Shown here in pieces: positions 56,185 through 64,000 of a DNA stretch of 64,000 nucleotides (its first letter is position 1; every line of letters starts with the position of its first letter). The stretch covers positions 1,922,001 through 1,986,000 of the forward strand of contig CAVUSV010000004.1 of NCBI GenBank assembly GCA_963744225.1, written 5' to 3'. The notes under the pieces were generated by a model. The model made no database searches. It was not told the origin of the DNA and worked only from the letters and a program-made list of their open reading frames with translations. Made by a program: the position numbers and the translations under genes. Source of the stretch: Bog-473 sp963744225 (lineage in GTDB: Bacteria; Actinomycetota; Acidimicrobiia; Acidimicrobiales; RAAP-2).

Positions 56185-57980
56185 TCAGCCCAGGCGCTTC
56201 TCCAACGTGTCGACCTGGTCCGCCAGTGCCTCGGGGAGACGGTCGCCGAACTTGGCGTAGTACTCCTTGATGAGCGGCACCTCCGCCCGCCAGCCCTCGA
56301 TATCGACGCGGAGGAGCTCTTCCATTGTCTTCGGTGCTGACGTCGAGTCCGGTGGTGTCGATGGCGTCGACCGTGGGGACGGCGCCGATCGGCGTGTCGA
56401 GGGCGGGCGCCCTTGTCCGCCACCCGGTTGAAGATCCACTCGAGCACCCGCGAGTTCTCGCCGTAGCCGGGCCACAGGAACTTGCCGTCGGCGTCCTTGC
56501 GGAACCAGTTCACGTAGAAGATCTTCGGCAAGGCGTCGCGATCGGGGGCCTCGGCGCCGATGTCGAGCCAGTGTGCGAAGTAGTCGGCCATGTTGTACCC
56601 GCAGAATGGCAGCATGGCGAAGGGGTCACGGCGCAGGTTGCCCACGGCGCCGGCCTGGGCCGCCGTCGTCTCCGACGCCATGATCGAACCCAGGAACACG
56701 CCGTGGTCCCAGTCATGGGACTGGAAGACCAGCGGGACCACCGAGGCGCGGCGGCCACCGAAGAGGATGGCGCTGATCGGGACTCCCTTGGCGTCCTCCC
56801 ACTCGGGGGCGATGGCGGGGTCCTGGGCGGCTGGCGCGGTAAAGCGGGCGTTCGGGTGGGCTGCCGTGGTGCCCTTGGCCGGCGTCCAGTCCTCGCCCTT
56901 CCAGTCGGTCAGGTGCGCCGGCGGCTGCTCGGTCATCCCCTCCCACCAGATGTCGCCGTCGTCGGTCAGGGCCGTGTTGGTGAAGATGCAGTTGCCGTCG
57001 AGGGTGAGGATCGCGTTCGGGTTGGTGTGGACGTTGGTGCCGGGCGCGACCCCGAAGAAGCCGGACTCGGGATTGATGGCGTAGAGGCGGCCGTCGTCGC
57101 CGAATTTCATCCAGCAGATATCGTCGCCGACCGTCTCGACCTTCCAGCCTTCGATCGTCGGGATCAACATGGCCAGGTTCGTCTTGCCGCACGCAGAAGG
57201 GAAGGCGCCTGCGATGTAGCGGGTCTCGCCCTCGGGTGAGGTGAGCTTGAGGATGAGCATGTGCTCGGCCAGCCAGCCGTCGTCTCGCGCCATGACCGAG
57301 GCGATGCGCAGGGCGAAACACTTCTTGCCCAGCAGCGCGTTCCCGCCATAGCCCGAGCCGAACGAAACGATCTCGCGGGTCTCGGGGAAGTGGACGATGT
57401 ACTTGTTCTCAGCGTTGCAGGGCCAGGCGACGTCCTCTTCACCGGGCTCGAGGGGCGCGCCGACTGAGTGCAGGCAGGGGACGAAGTCCCCGTCGTCGCC
57501 CAGCACCTCGAGGGCGCCCTTGCCCATCCGGGTCATGATCTTCATGGAGACGGCCACGTAGGCGGAGTCGGTCAGCTGGACGCCGATGTGGGCGATGTCC
57601 GATCCGAGCGGGCCCATGGAAAAGGGGACGACGTACAATGTCCGGCCCTTCATGGCGCCCTTGAAGAGCCCGTTGATCGTTTCGCGCATCTTGGCGGGCT
57701 CGCACCAGTTGTTGGTCGGGCCGGCGTCGATCTCCTTCTCCGAGCAGATGAAGGTGCGGTCTTCGACCCGGGCGACATCGCCAGGGTCCGAATGGGCCCA
57801 GTAGCTGTTGGGGCGCTTGGCATCGCTCAGGCCGGTGAACGTGCCGGCATCGACCAGCTCCTGGCAGAGCCGGTCGTACTCGTCAGCGGAGCCGTCGCAC
57901 CACTCGATCCGGTCGGGCGTGGTCAATGCAGCCACTTCCTCGACCCAGGCCAGGAGTTTGCGGTTCTTAGTGGGCGCCAT
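56185..57980 (-). CDS. pckG: Phosphoenolpyruvate carboxykinase (GTP), frameshifted at the 3' end
   Basis: From ATG 57980 (MAPTKNRKLLAWVEEVAAL) the enzyme has VVPFSMGPLGS, GGNALLGKKCFALRIAS, the P-loop AGAFPSACGKTNLAMLIP, DDICWMKFGDDGRLYAINPE and FGGRRASVVPLVF; the last 70 residues (LLRVDIEGWRAEVPLIKEYY) are in another frame. The span is 3n+2, meaning two extra bases near 56340-56410. It converts oxaloacetate and GTP to PEP in gluconeogenesis. Length (about 598 residues) fits the family. Confidence 0.9.
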
Positions 57981-58042
57981 TTCTGGGAGATCAGCTCCTT
58001 CGTCCGACCGGTTTCGGTGGGGTCCAATGCTAGGCATGTGCC

Positions 58043-58991
58043 GTGGTACCCAAACCTCGACGCAGTACACCTGTGGCTAGTGAAGATGAGGTTCTAGAGC
58101 GTATCCGAGGCATCGTCGGAAACGGAATTGGGGCCTTCGGCTTGCGTGACGACGCCGCCGTCGTGGACGTTCCGGGGGGTGGCTCGGTGGTGGTGTCGGT
58201 CGACAGCGTGGTGGACGGCGTCCATGTCGACCTGTCGCTCTGCAGCCCGGCTGACGTGGGCTGGAAGGCGTTGATGGGCGCCCTGAGCGACCTGGCGGCG
58301 ATGGGGGCGGCTCCCCTGGGGGCGCTGGTGGCGCTGTGCGTGCCGGGGGGTTCGGGCGAAGGTGAGGTCGCCCTTGGGGTGATGGCCGGGGTCGCCGAGG
58401 CGGCGTCAGCGAGCGCCTGCCCGGTGGTGGGGGGCGACGTGTCCGGGGCGGCGGGGCTGGTGGTGGCGGTCACGGTGCTCGGAGCGGTAGAGGGTGGCGG
58501 GGCCCCCGTGTCGAGGGCGGGGGCCCGGTCCGGCGACGTGCTTCTCGTGACGGGGCCGTGCGGTGGTGTCGGCGGCCGGTCTGCGTGCGCTGCGGGCGGG
58601 AGCCGGCACGGGCGAGGCCTACCGACGGCCGGTCGCGCGGCTGGCCGAAGGTGAAGCGGCCCTGCGGGCCGGGGTGCACGCCATGATCGACGTGTCCGAC
58701 GGGTTGGCGATGGACCTCCACCGGCTGGCCGACGCGTCGGGGGTGGGGTTCGTGCTCGACGAGGTGCCGGTGGCCGCGGGAGCGACGCTCGAGGAGGCCC
58801 TCGGGGGCGGGGAGGACTACGAGCTGCTGTTGGCACTGGGGGAGGGTCAGGTGCCCGGGCTGGTCGATCAGTTCGCGGCCGCCGGGTTGCGTCTGCCCAT
58901 CCGGATCGGTGCTGGCACTGCTGATCCCGGCGTGCGGACGCTGGGTGGCAGGGAACTCGAACGGCTCGGGTGGCAGCACCGGTTGGGGTAG
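58043..58991 (+). CDS. thiL: Thiamine-monophosphate kinase, one frameshift
   Basis: The first frame from 58043 has GAFGLRDDAAVVDVPGGG, VVSVDSVVDGVHVDLSL (metal and nucleotide sites), KALMGALSDLAAMGA and VVGGDVSGA; the second frame (from about 58563) has HAMIDVSDGLAMDLHRLAD and ALGGGEDYELLLALG. The span is 3n+1, so one extra base near 58560. It phosphorylates thiamine-P to thiamine-PP. The 5' end overlaps no other gene and is divergent from pckG. Confidence 0.85.
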
Positions 58992-59090
58992 GCCAGTCGG
59001 CATCAGGGGTGAACACCAAGTCCTCGCTTGGGCGACGTCACCGATGGGGGTTTCTTTCGCCGAGAAATGCCAGGCGGATCCCCCTCTGGG

Positions 59091-59458
59091 CAACCTCGCC
59101 TGCGGCAGGTTTCTGGAACTATCAACTGACGTGTTTACAGTTCCAGGAAGGACCGCCAAAGCTCGCCCGGCGGGTTCTACGACAACCTCGCCTGCGGGAG
59201 GTTTCTGGAACTATCAACTGACGTGTTTACAGTTCCAGGAAAGACCGCCGAAGCTCGCCCGGCGGGTTCTAGGACAACCTCGCCTGCGGGAGGTTTCTGG
59301 AACTATCAACTGACGTGTTTACAGTTCCAGGAAAGACCGCCGAAGCTCGCCCGGCGGGTTCTAGGACAACCTCGCCTGCGGGAGGTTTTTGGAACTATCA
59401 ACTGACGTGTTTACAGTTCCAGGAAAGACCGCCGAAGCTCGCCCGGCGGGTTCTAGGC
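59091..59458. repeat. Four tandem 92-bp hairpin-rich repeats
   Basis: Units start at 59091, 59183, 59275 and 59367, each 92 bp. The last two are nearly identical; the first is more diverged. Every unit holds three inverted repeats: AACCTC..GAGGTT, TGGAACT..AGTTCCA (18-base loop) and CCGCC..GGCGG. As 92 is not a multiple of 3, reading frames change at each unit, so the array is non-coding. It lies between thiL and a plus-strand membrane-protein gene. Confidence 0.9.
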
Positions 59459-59520
59459 CAGTCCAACGAGCGTTGACTACGCTGAGAGCGGCGATTGGGC
59501 GGCGAAGGCGAGGTAGGCGG

Positions 59521-60120
59521 ATGTTGTCAGTTGTGATCAGCGTCACGATATTCGTAGTGACGATCGTGGCGTGGGTCCAGATCATCACGAAGGCCGGCTA
59601 TTCGGCTTGGTGGATCCTGCTGCCGCTGGCCATGCCCGTCGTTTACACCATCACCGTCGTGGTGTTCATTAGCGACGTGTCCGGAGCATCAATCGGTGCG
59701 GTCAATGTGAACAGCCTTTCCAATCAAGTCGGCTTCCTCTACGTACTCGACTTGTTGGTGGTTCTCGCCAACTTCATCATGTTCTTGGTCTTCGCCTTCT
59801 CCGATTGGCCTGTGATGCAGGAGGCTCGCAGCGGGCGTCGCCCGAGTGGTGGGATGACCTTTCTGCCACCGAGGCCTTCTGGCGGCCTGCCCGGCATGGC
59901 ACCGACGATGGTCCCAGGTGCAGCTCCAGCTGTGGCCGTGGCTGCACCTCCGTCCCCCCACGTCGAGGGCAAGGCGGCCGGTTGGTTCACTTCAGGTGCG
60001 CTCGGTTCGGGGGAACAGAGCTATTGGGACGGTAGCTCGTGGACGGCCCGGCGGCAGTGGAAGGATGGTGCCTGGGCCGACTTGCCCACTGAACCGCCGC
60101 AGGGACCAGCCGAGGACTGA
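59521..60120 (+). CDS. Membrane protein with C-terminal DUF2510-like domain
   Basis: A 199-residue protein from ATG 59521. Three hydrophobic segments (LSVVISVTIFVVTIVAWVQII, WWILLPLAMPVVYTITVVVFI and FLYVLDLLVVLANFIMFLVFAF) are followed by a Pro/Ala linker and a C-terminal GWFTSGALGSGEQSYWDGSSWTARRQW, the tryptophan-rich pattern of DUF2510. Function unknown; similar proteins are common in actinobacteria. The 92-bp repeat array lies immediately upstream. Confidence 0.7.
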   Translation: MLSVVISVTIFVVTIVAWVQIITKAGYSAWWILLPLAMPVVYTITVVVFISDVSGASIGAVNVNSLSNQVGFLYVLDLLVVLANFIMFLVFAFSDWPVMQEARSGRRPSGGMTFLPPRPSGGLPGMAPTMVPGAAPAVAVAAPPSPHVEGKAAGWFTSGALGSGEQSYWDGSSWTARRQWKDGAWADLPTEPPQGPAED

Positions 60121-60181
60121 CCTTGCGCCAGGGGCCAATGAGACCGCGGCGAGTCGGGACGCTGCTCGGAGACGCCGAGGG

Positions 60182-60400
60182 TCAGCTGGCGGCGGGCTCG
60201 TGTGTCCGGCGCGGCGGCTTGGTCACCTTGCCGGCTCGGATGCACGAGGTGCACACATGGAGACGCTTCGGCGCGCCGTCCACCATGGCCCGCACCCGCT
60301 GCACGTTGGGGTTCCAGCGCCGCTTCGTGCGCCGGTGCGAGTGGCTCACGTTCATGCCGAACGAGGGCTTCTTTCCGCAGATCTCGCACACAGCTGCCAT
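60182..60400 (-). CDS. rpmB: 50S ribosomal protein L28
   Basis: A 72-residue basic protein: MAAVCEICGKKPSFGMNVSHSHRRTKRRWNPN, of which CEICGKKPSFGMNVSHSHRR is the L28 signature, and a second pair VCTSCIRAG. With CxxC plus CxxC it is the zinc-binding form. Divergent from the DAK2 kinase gene with an 82-base gap. The short intergenic region should carry both promoters. Confidence 0.95.
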   Translation of the reverse strand: MAAVCEICGKKPSFGMNVSHSHRRTKRRWNPNVQRVRAMVDGAPKRLHVCTSCIRAGKVTKPPRRTHEPAAS

Positions 60401-60482
60401 GGGGTGAACCTTCCTGAGGGAGGCCGCGGTTGTCGGACCACGCAGGCCTTCACGAACGGCTCAAAGGTTAGCATCCCAACTC

Positions 60483-62165
60483 ATGACCTCCCCGGCGACC
60501 CTGGACGCCGACGACCTCCGCGCCGTGATGGGGGGCTACAGGGACGCCCTCCGGATGCACCAGAGCGACATCAACCGGCTGAACGTCTACCCGGTGCCCG
60601 ACGGGGACACCGGCACCAACATGGCCCTCACGTTGGAGTCCGTGGTCACCGAGCTCGAGGGCGTCGAGGCCGGTCTGGGTCTGGCAGAGGTCTGCAAGGC
60701 GATCGGGCACGGGTCGTTGATGGGGGCCAGGGGGAATTCGGGCGTGATCCTGTCCCAGCTCCTGCGCGGGATGAGCGAGCGCATGGGGTCGGCCGGGAAG
60801 GAGGGCGTCGGGCCCGAGCTGCTGGTCGAGTCGATCACCCATGCGTCCGAGTTGGCCCGCCGGGCCGTGGTGCGTCCTGTGGAAGGGACGATTCTCACCG
60901 TGGCCTCGGCCGCCGCGGCGGGAGCGGCACACGGGTCGGGCCTGGTGGGCGTGGTCGAGAGTGCCCGCGGCGAGGCGGCCGACGCGCTGGCGCGGACCCC
61001 CGAGATGTTGCCCGTGCTGGCTCAGGCCGGGGTGGTGGACGCCGGGGGCGCCGGCTACCTCCTCCTGCTCGATGCGTTCCTGCACGTGCTCGACGGGCGT
61101 CCGTTGCCCGGTCCGTCGGGTGTCGAGGCACCTGACCTGACAACCCTCAACGGAGGCTGGCCTGCGGGGGCGCACGGCGAGGTCGCCGGCGACGACGCCG
61201 TGCATGTCAGCGATCTGCGCTACGAGGTGATGTACCTGCTCGCGGCGCCCGACGATTCGATCGAGGCCTTCAAGGAGGTGTGGGCGGGCATCGGCGACTC
61301 CATCGTCGTGGTGGGGGGCGACGGCCTGTGGAACTGCCACATCCACACGAACGACATCGGGGCAGCCGTCGAGGCCGGCGTGGACGCCGGCCGCCTGCAG
61401 CGGATCCGGGTGACCGATCTCGACGAGCAGGTCGAGGAGGAGCGTTGGGTGCGTGAGAGCGTGGGCGCCCCCGGGGCGGGACCGAGTGAGGAGGGGACGG
61501 GCCCGCCGCCCACGACGAGCGTCGTCGCCGTGGTCTCGGGCGACGGGATCGGGCGCATCTTCCGCTCGCTCGGCGTGCACCACCTCGTCGTCGGCGGCCA
61601 GACGATGAACCCCGCGACGGCCGACCTGGTCAAGGCCGTCGAGTCGGTCCCCTCCGACGAGGTCGTGATCCTGCCCAACAACAAGAACATCCGCCCCGTG
61701 GCCGAGCAGGTCGACTCGCTGAGCGGCAAGGCGGTGCGGGTCGTGGCGACCGGATCGATCGTCGAGGGGTTCGCCGCGCTGCTCGCCTATGACCCGGCCG
61801 CGGCGGTGGACGCCAACGTCGCCTCCATGAGCGAGTCCGCGGCGCGGGTCGTTCCTGCAGAGGTCACCCGGGCGGTGCGCGATTCGATCACCGACGCCGG
61901 TGAGGTGCACGAGGGTGACTACATAGGGATCTCGCGGGACGGCGTGGTGGCGATCGCCGACAATCCCGTCGTCTGCACCCGCCTTCTCCTGAGCAGGCTG
62001 CTCGACGAGTCGCACGAGCTCGTGACGCTCATCGAAGGCGAGGGGGCACGGGTCGCCGACACGAGGCGGATTGAGGAGTGGCTGTCGGAGGAGTACCCCG
62101 ACGTCGTGCTCGAGGTGCACCAGGGCGGCCAGCCCCTCTATCCGTACCTGTTGGGTATTGAGTAA
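60483..62165 (+). CDS. DAK2-domain protein (FakA/YloV-like kinase)
   Basis: A 560-residue protein. The N-terminal DhaL-like domain has DINRLNVYPVPDGDTGTNMALTL (ADP/Mg-binding Asp cluster) and HGSLMGARGNSGVILSQLLRG. The C-terminal half has VTDLDEQVEEE and VVVGGQTMNPATADLVKAVE and ends with a DegV-related domain. FakA-type enzymes phosphorylate fatty acids bound by FakB; the exact role in actinobacteria is less certain. recG follows with an 8-base overlap, a conserved gene order. Confidence 0.8.
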   Translation: MTSPATLDADDLRAVMGGYRDALRMHQSDINRLNVYPVPDGDTGTNMALTLESVVTELEGVEAGLGLAEVCKAIGHGSLMGARGNSGVILSQLLRGMSERMGSAGKEGVGPELLVESITHASELARRAVVRPVEGTILTVASAAAAGAAHGSGLVGVVESARGEAADALARTPEMLPVLAQAGVVDAGGAGYLLLLDAFLHVLDGRPLPGPSGVEAPDLTTLNGGWPAGAHGEVAGDDAVHVSDLRYEVMYLLAAPDDSIEAFKEVWAGIGDSIVVVGGDGLWNCHIHTNDIGAAVEAGVDAGRLQRIRVTDLDEQVEEERWVRESVGAPGAGPSEEGTGPPPTTSVVAVVSGDGIGRIFRSLGVHHLVVGGQTMNPATADLVKAVESVPSDEVVILPNNKNIRPVAEQVDSLSGKAVRVVATGSIVEGFAALLAYDPAAAVDANVASMSESAARVVPAEVTRAVRDSITDAGEVHEGDYIGISRDGVVAIADNPVVCTRLLLSRLLDESHELVTLIEGEGARVADTRRIEEWLSEEYPDVVLEVHQGGQPLYPYLLGIE

Positions 62166-64000
62166 GGGCCGCACCCTCGGCGACCTGAGCGCCCGGCCCG
62201 TGTCGGTGCTCGAGTCGGTGTCCGAGCGCAAGGCGGCCCGCCTGGCCGAGTTCGGCGTCGAGTCGGTCCTCGATCTGGTGACGACGTACCCGCGGCGCTA
62301 CATCGACCGCACGCGCCAGGCCGACGTCTCGGGACTCGAGGTTGGTGAAGAGGCCGCCGTGCTGGCGTCGGTGCAGACGGCGCGATCGCGGCGCGCCCGC
62401 AACGGACGGGCGGTCGTGGAGCTGACCGTGACGGACGACACGGGCCGGCTGGCTGTCGTCTTCTTCAACCAGCCTTGGCGGGTCAAGCAGCTCGAAGCGG
62501 GGACCGAGGCGATCTTCTTCGGCAAGGTCGGCGAGTACCGCGGCGCCCGCCAGATGGTCAATCCGGTGGTCGACGTGGTGGCCGGGGTGACGCCGGGCCG
62601 GCGCACGCTGCGGATCCTCCCCGTCTATCCCGCCTCGGCGAAGGCAGGACTGACGTCGTGGGAGATCGGGGAGTTCGTGGAGGAGGCACTCGAGCGGGCG
62701 GGCGAGTTCGTCGACCCGTTGCCCGACGAGTGGCGGTCTTCTCTCGCATTGTGGGAGCGGACGGAGGCGCTCCGGGCCATCCACGCCCCCGAGTCCCTCG
62801 CTGTCGTCGAGCCGGCGCGCCGGCGGCTCGTCTTCGACGAGCTCTTCCGGCTGCAGCTGGCGCTGGTACTGCGGCGTCGCGCCTTCGAGGTGAACGCCCG
62901 CGCGCTCCACCACGACGTGTCGCCGCGCGAGGTGACCGGCTCGGTGGCGGACACCCTCGTGGCGCGCTTCTTGTCCCGGCTGCCCTACGAGCTGACGAAG
63001 GCGCAGCGCCGGGCCTTGGCGGTGATCGTGGCAGACATGGCCGGACCGTTCCCGATGCATCGGTTGCTCCAGGGCGACGTCGGATCAGGCAAGACCGTTG
63101 TCGCCGTGGCCGCCCTGTTGGCCGCGGTGCAAAGTGGGTACCAAGGTGCGCTCATGGTGCCGACCGAGGTGCTGGCCGAACAGCACATCTCGGCCGTGCG
63201 CGCCTTGCTCGGCGACCTGGAAGGCCCCGGCGGCATGGGCGGCGGCGAGGTGCGCGTCGAACTGCTGACGAGCCGCGTGAAGGGCAAGGCGCGCACAGGG
63301 GTGCTCGACGGCCTGGCGTCGGGTGACGTGGGCATCGTCGTCGGGACCCACGCGCTCTTGACCGAGGAGGTCGCGTTCGCGGCGCTCGGGTGCGTGGTCA
63401 TCGACGAGCAACACCGCTTCGGCGTGGAACAGCGGGCGACACTGCGGTCCAAGGGGGCGGACGGTGATCCAGACCTGCTGGTGATGACGGCGACGCCGAT
63501 CCCGCGCACGGCCGCCATGGTGATCTTCGGTGACCTCGACCTGACCACGCTCGACGAGCTCCCACCGGGCCGCATCCCGGTGACCACGGAATGGCTGCCC
63601 GGCGAGGGGCCCACCGGGCAAGCCCGTGCCTGGGAGCGGGTGCGGACGGAGGTGGCGGCGGGGCACCGGGCCTTCGTCGTCTGTCCGCTCGTCGGGGAGT
63701 CGCTCCGGGTCGAGGCCAAGTCGGCCACCGAGGAATTCGAGCACCTGACGGCGGGCGAGCTGGCCGGGTTGAAGGTCGGACTCATGCACGGGCAAATGGC
63801 GTCGGCCGTTCGGGAGGACGTCATGGACCGCTTCCGGGCCGGCGAGCTCGAGGTCCTGGTGGCCACGACGGTGATAGAGGTCGGGGTCGACGTGCCCGAG
63901 GCGACCGTCATGGTCGTCGAGAGCGCCGACCGCTTCGGAATCGCCCAGCTGCACCAGCTCCGGGGTCGCGTCGGACGTGGTTCTGCGCCCAGTTGGTGCT
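62158..64000 (+). CDS. recG: ATP-dependent DNA helicase RecG, C-terminus beyond window
   Basis: Starting TTG 62158, overlapping the DAK2 gene. The wedge (OB-fold) domain includes RRARNGRAVVELTVTDDTGR and VVFFNQPWRVKQLEAGTEA. The helicase part has the Walker A HRLLQGDVGSGKTVVAVAAL, Walker B VVIDEQHRFGVEQR, and SF2 motifs MTATPIPRT, TTVIEVGVDVPEATVMV and LRGRVGRG. It remodels stalled forks and Holliday junctions. At least 614 residues; the last about 100 are outside the window. Confidence 0.93.
   Translation, partial: MSKGRTLGDLSARPVSVLESVSERKAARLAEFGVESVLDLVTTYPRRYIDRTRQADVSGLEVGEEAAVLASVQTARSRRARNGRAVVELTVTDDTGRLAVVFFNQPWRVKQLEAGTEAIFFGKVGEYRGARQMVNPVVDVVAGVTPGRRTLRILPVYPASAKAGLTSWEIGEFVEEALERAGEFVDPLPDEWRSSLALWERTEALRAIHAPESLAVVEPARRRLVFDELFRLQLALVLRRRAFEVNARALHHDVSPREVTGSVADTLVARFLSRLPYELTKAQRRALAVIVADMAGPFPMHRLLQGDVGSGKTVVAVAALLAAVQSGYQGALMVPTEVLAEQHISAVRALLGDLEGPGGMGGGEVRVELLTSRVKGKARTGVLDGLASGDVGIVVGTHALLTEEVAFAALGCVVIDEQHRFGVEQRATLRSKGADGDPDLLVMTATPIPRTAAMVIFGDLDLTTLDELPPGRIPVTTEWLPGEGPTGQARAWERVRTEVAAGHRAFVVCPLVGESLRVEAKSATEEFEHLTAGELAGLKVGLMHGQMASAVREDVMDRFRAGELEVLVATTVIEVGVDVPEATVMVVESADRFGIAQLHQLRGRVGRGSAPSWC

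Noticed and set aside
59091..59458. CRISPR array
   Set aside because: The 92-bp units are repeated entire, with no variable spacers and no cas genes nearby.

Overview
The window is GC-rich actinobacterial DNA. A WhiB regulator, a LytR-CpsA-Psr protein, a DUF2510-type membrane protein, a zinc-ribbon L28 and the family level of most enzymes fit Actinomycetota. A deep lineage such as Acidimicrobiia is my inference, not a measured result. There are no tRNA or rRNA genes. Two complete RNase P RNA genes are present.

Layout. 1-9.4 kb is a mixed accessory stretch: a partial hypothetical gene, a secreted protein, an HPP membrane protein, an aminoglycoside-phosphotransferase-like kinase, a GntR/propeller operon, a methyltransferase, a broken NTF2-like gene, a SnoaL-like protein, and an AlkA/VOC pair divergent from a MarR regulator with twin palindromic operators. 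9.7-31.0 kb is a surface-polysaccharide island bounded by the two same-strand rnpB copies. It holds a GT2, a flippase, two GT4s, a second GT2, a sulfotransferase, a NodB deacetylase, a large membrane protein, a JmjC-like cupin, a FemAB/GNAT-type acyltransferase and three secreted GH16-type glycosidases. Two of the GH16 genes share a 963-bp apparently identical duplication, and one carries 126-bp identical tandem repeats. 31.0-34.8 kb is xseA-xseB, an MBL-fold hydrolase and a ferredoxin-reductase-like flavoprotein. 35-38 kb has a decayed IS3 transposase remnant and a wall-anchored DUF11 surface protein. 38.1-42.8 kb is a glpD / AGPS-like FAD oxidase / glpK operon. 43-48.3 kb has DUF3293, pyrE, a Fur-type regulator with a perfect operator, rubrerythrin, a two-cluster Fe-S oxidoreductase, DUF3501 and whiB. 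48.3-64 kb is core metabolism: LCP protein, acyl-CoA dehydrogenase, trpD, galK, CaiB/BaiF transferase, Lrp-type ligand-binding protein, MFS transporter, pckG, thiL, rpmB, a DAK2-domain kinase and partial recG.

How it works together. The central island can plausibly make, export, decorate (sulfate, deacetylation, acylation) and trim an extracellular glycan. The Fur-rubrerythrin-FeS-DUF3501 block looks like a peroxide or metal stress unit. The glp block feeds glycerol into glycerol-3-phosphate and DHAP, with a possible ether-lipid-type oxidase between the two enzymes.

Caution: many housekeeping genes between 31.8 and 58.6 kb are interrupted by single-base frameshifts (xseA, glpK, the Fe-S protein, LCP, acyl-CoA dehydrogenase, trpD, galK, CaiB, Lrp, MFS, pckG, thiL). 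The density of shifts in otherwise well-conserved genes points to indel errors in the assembly rather than pseudogenes, so the spans given here cover the reconstructed genes.
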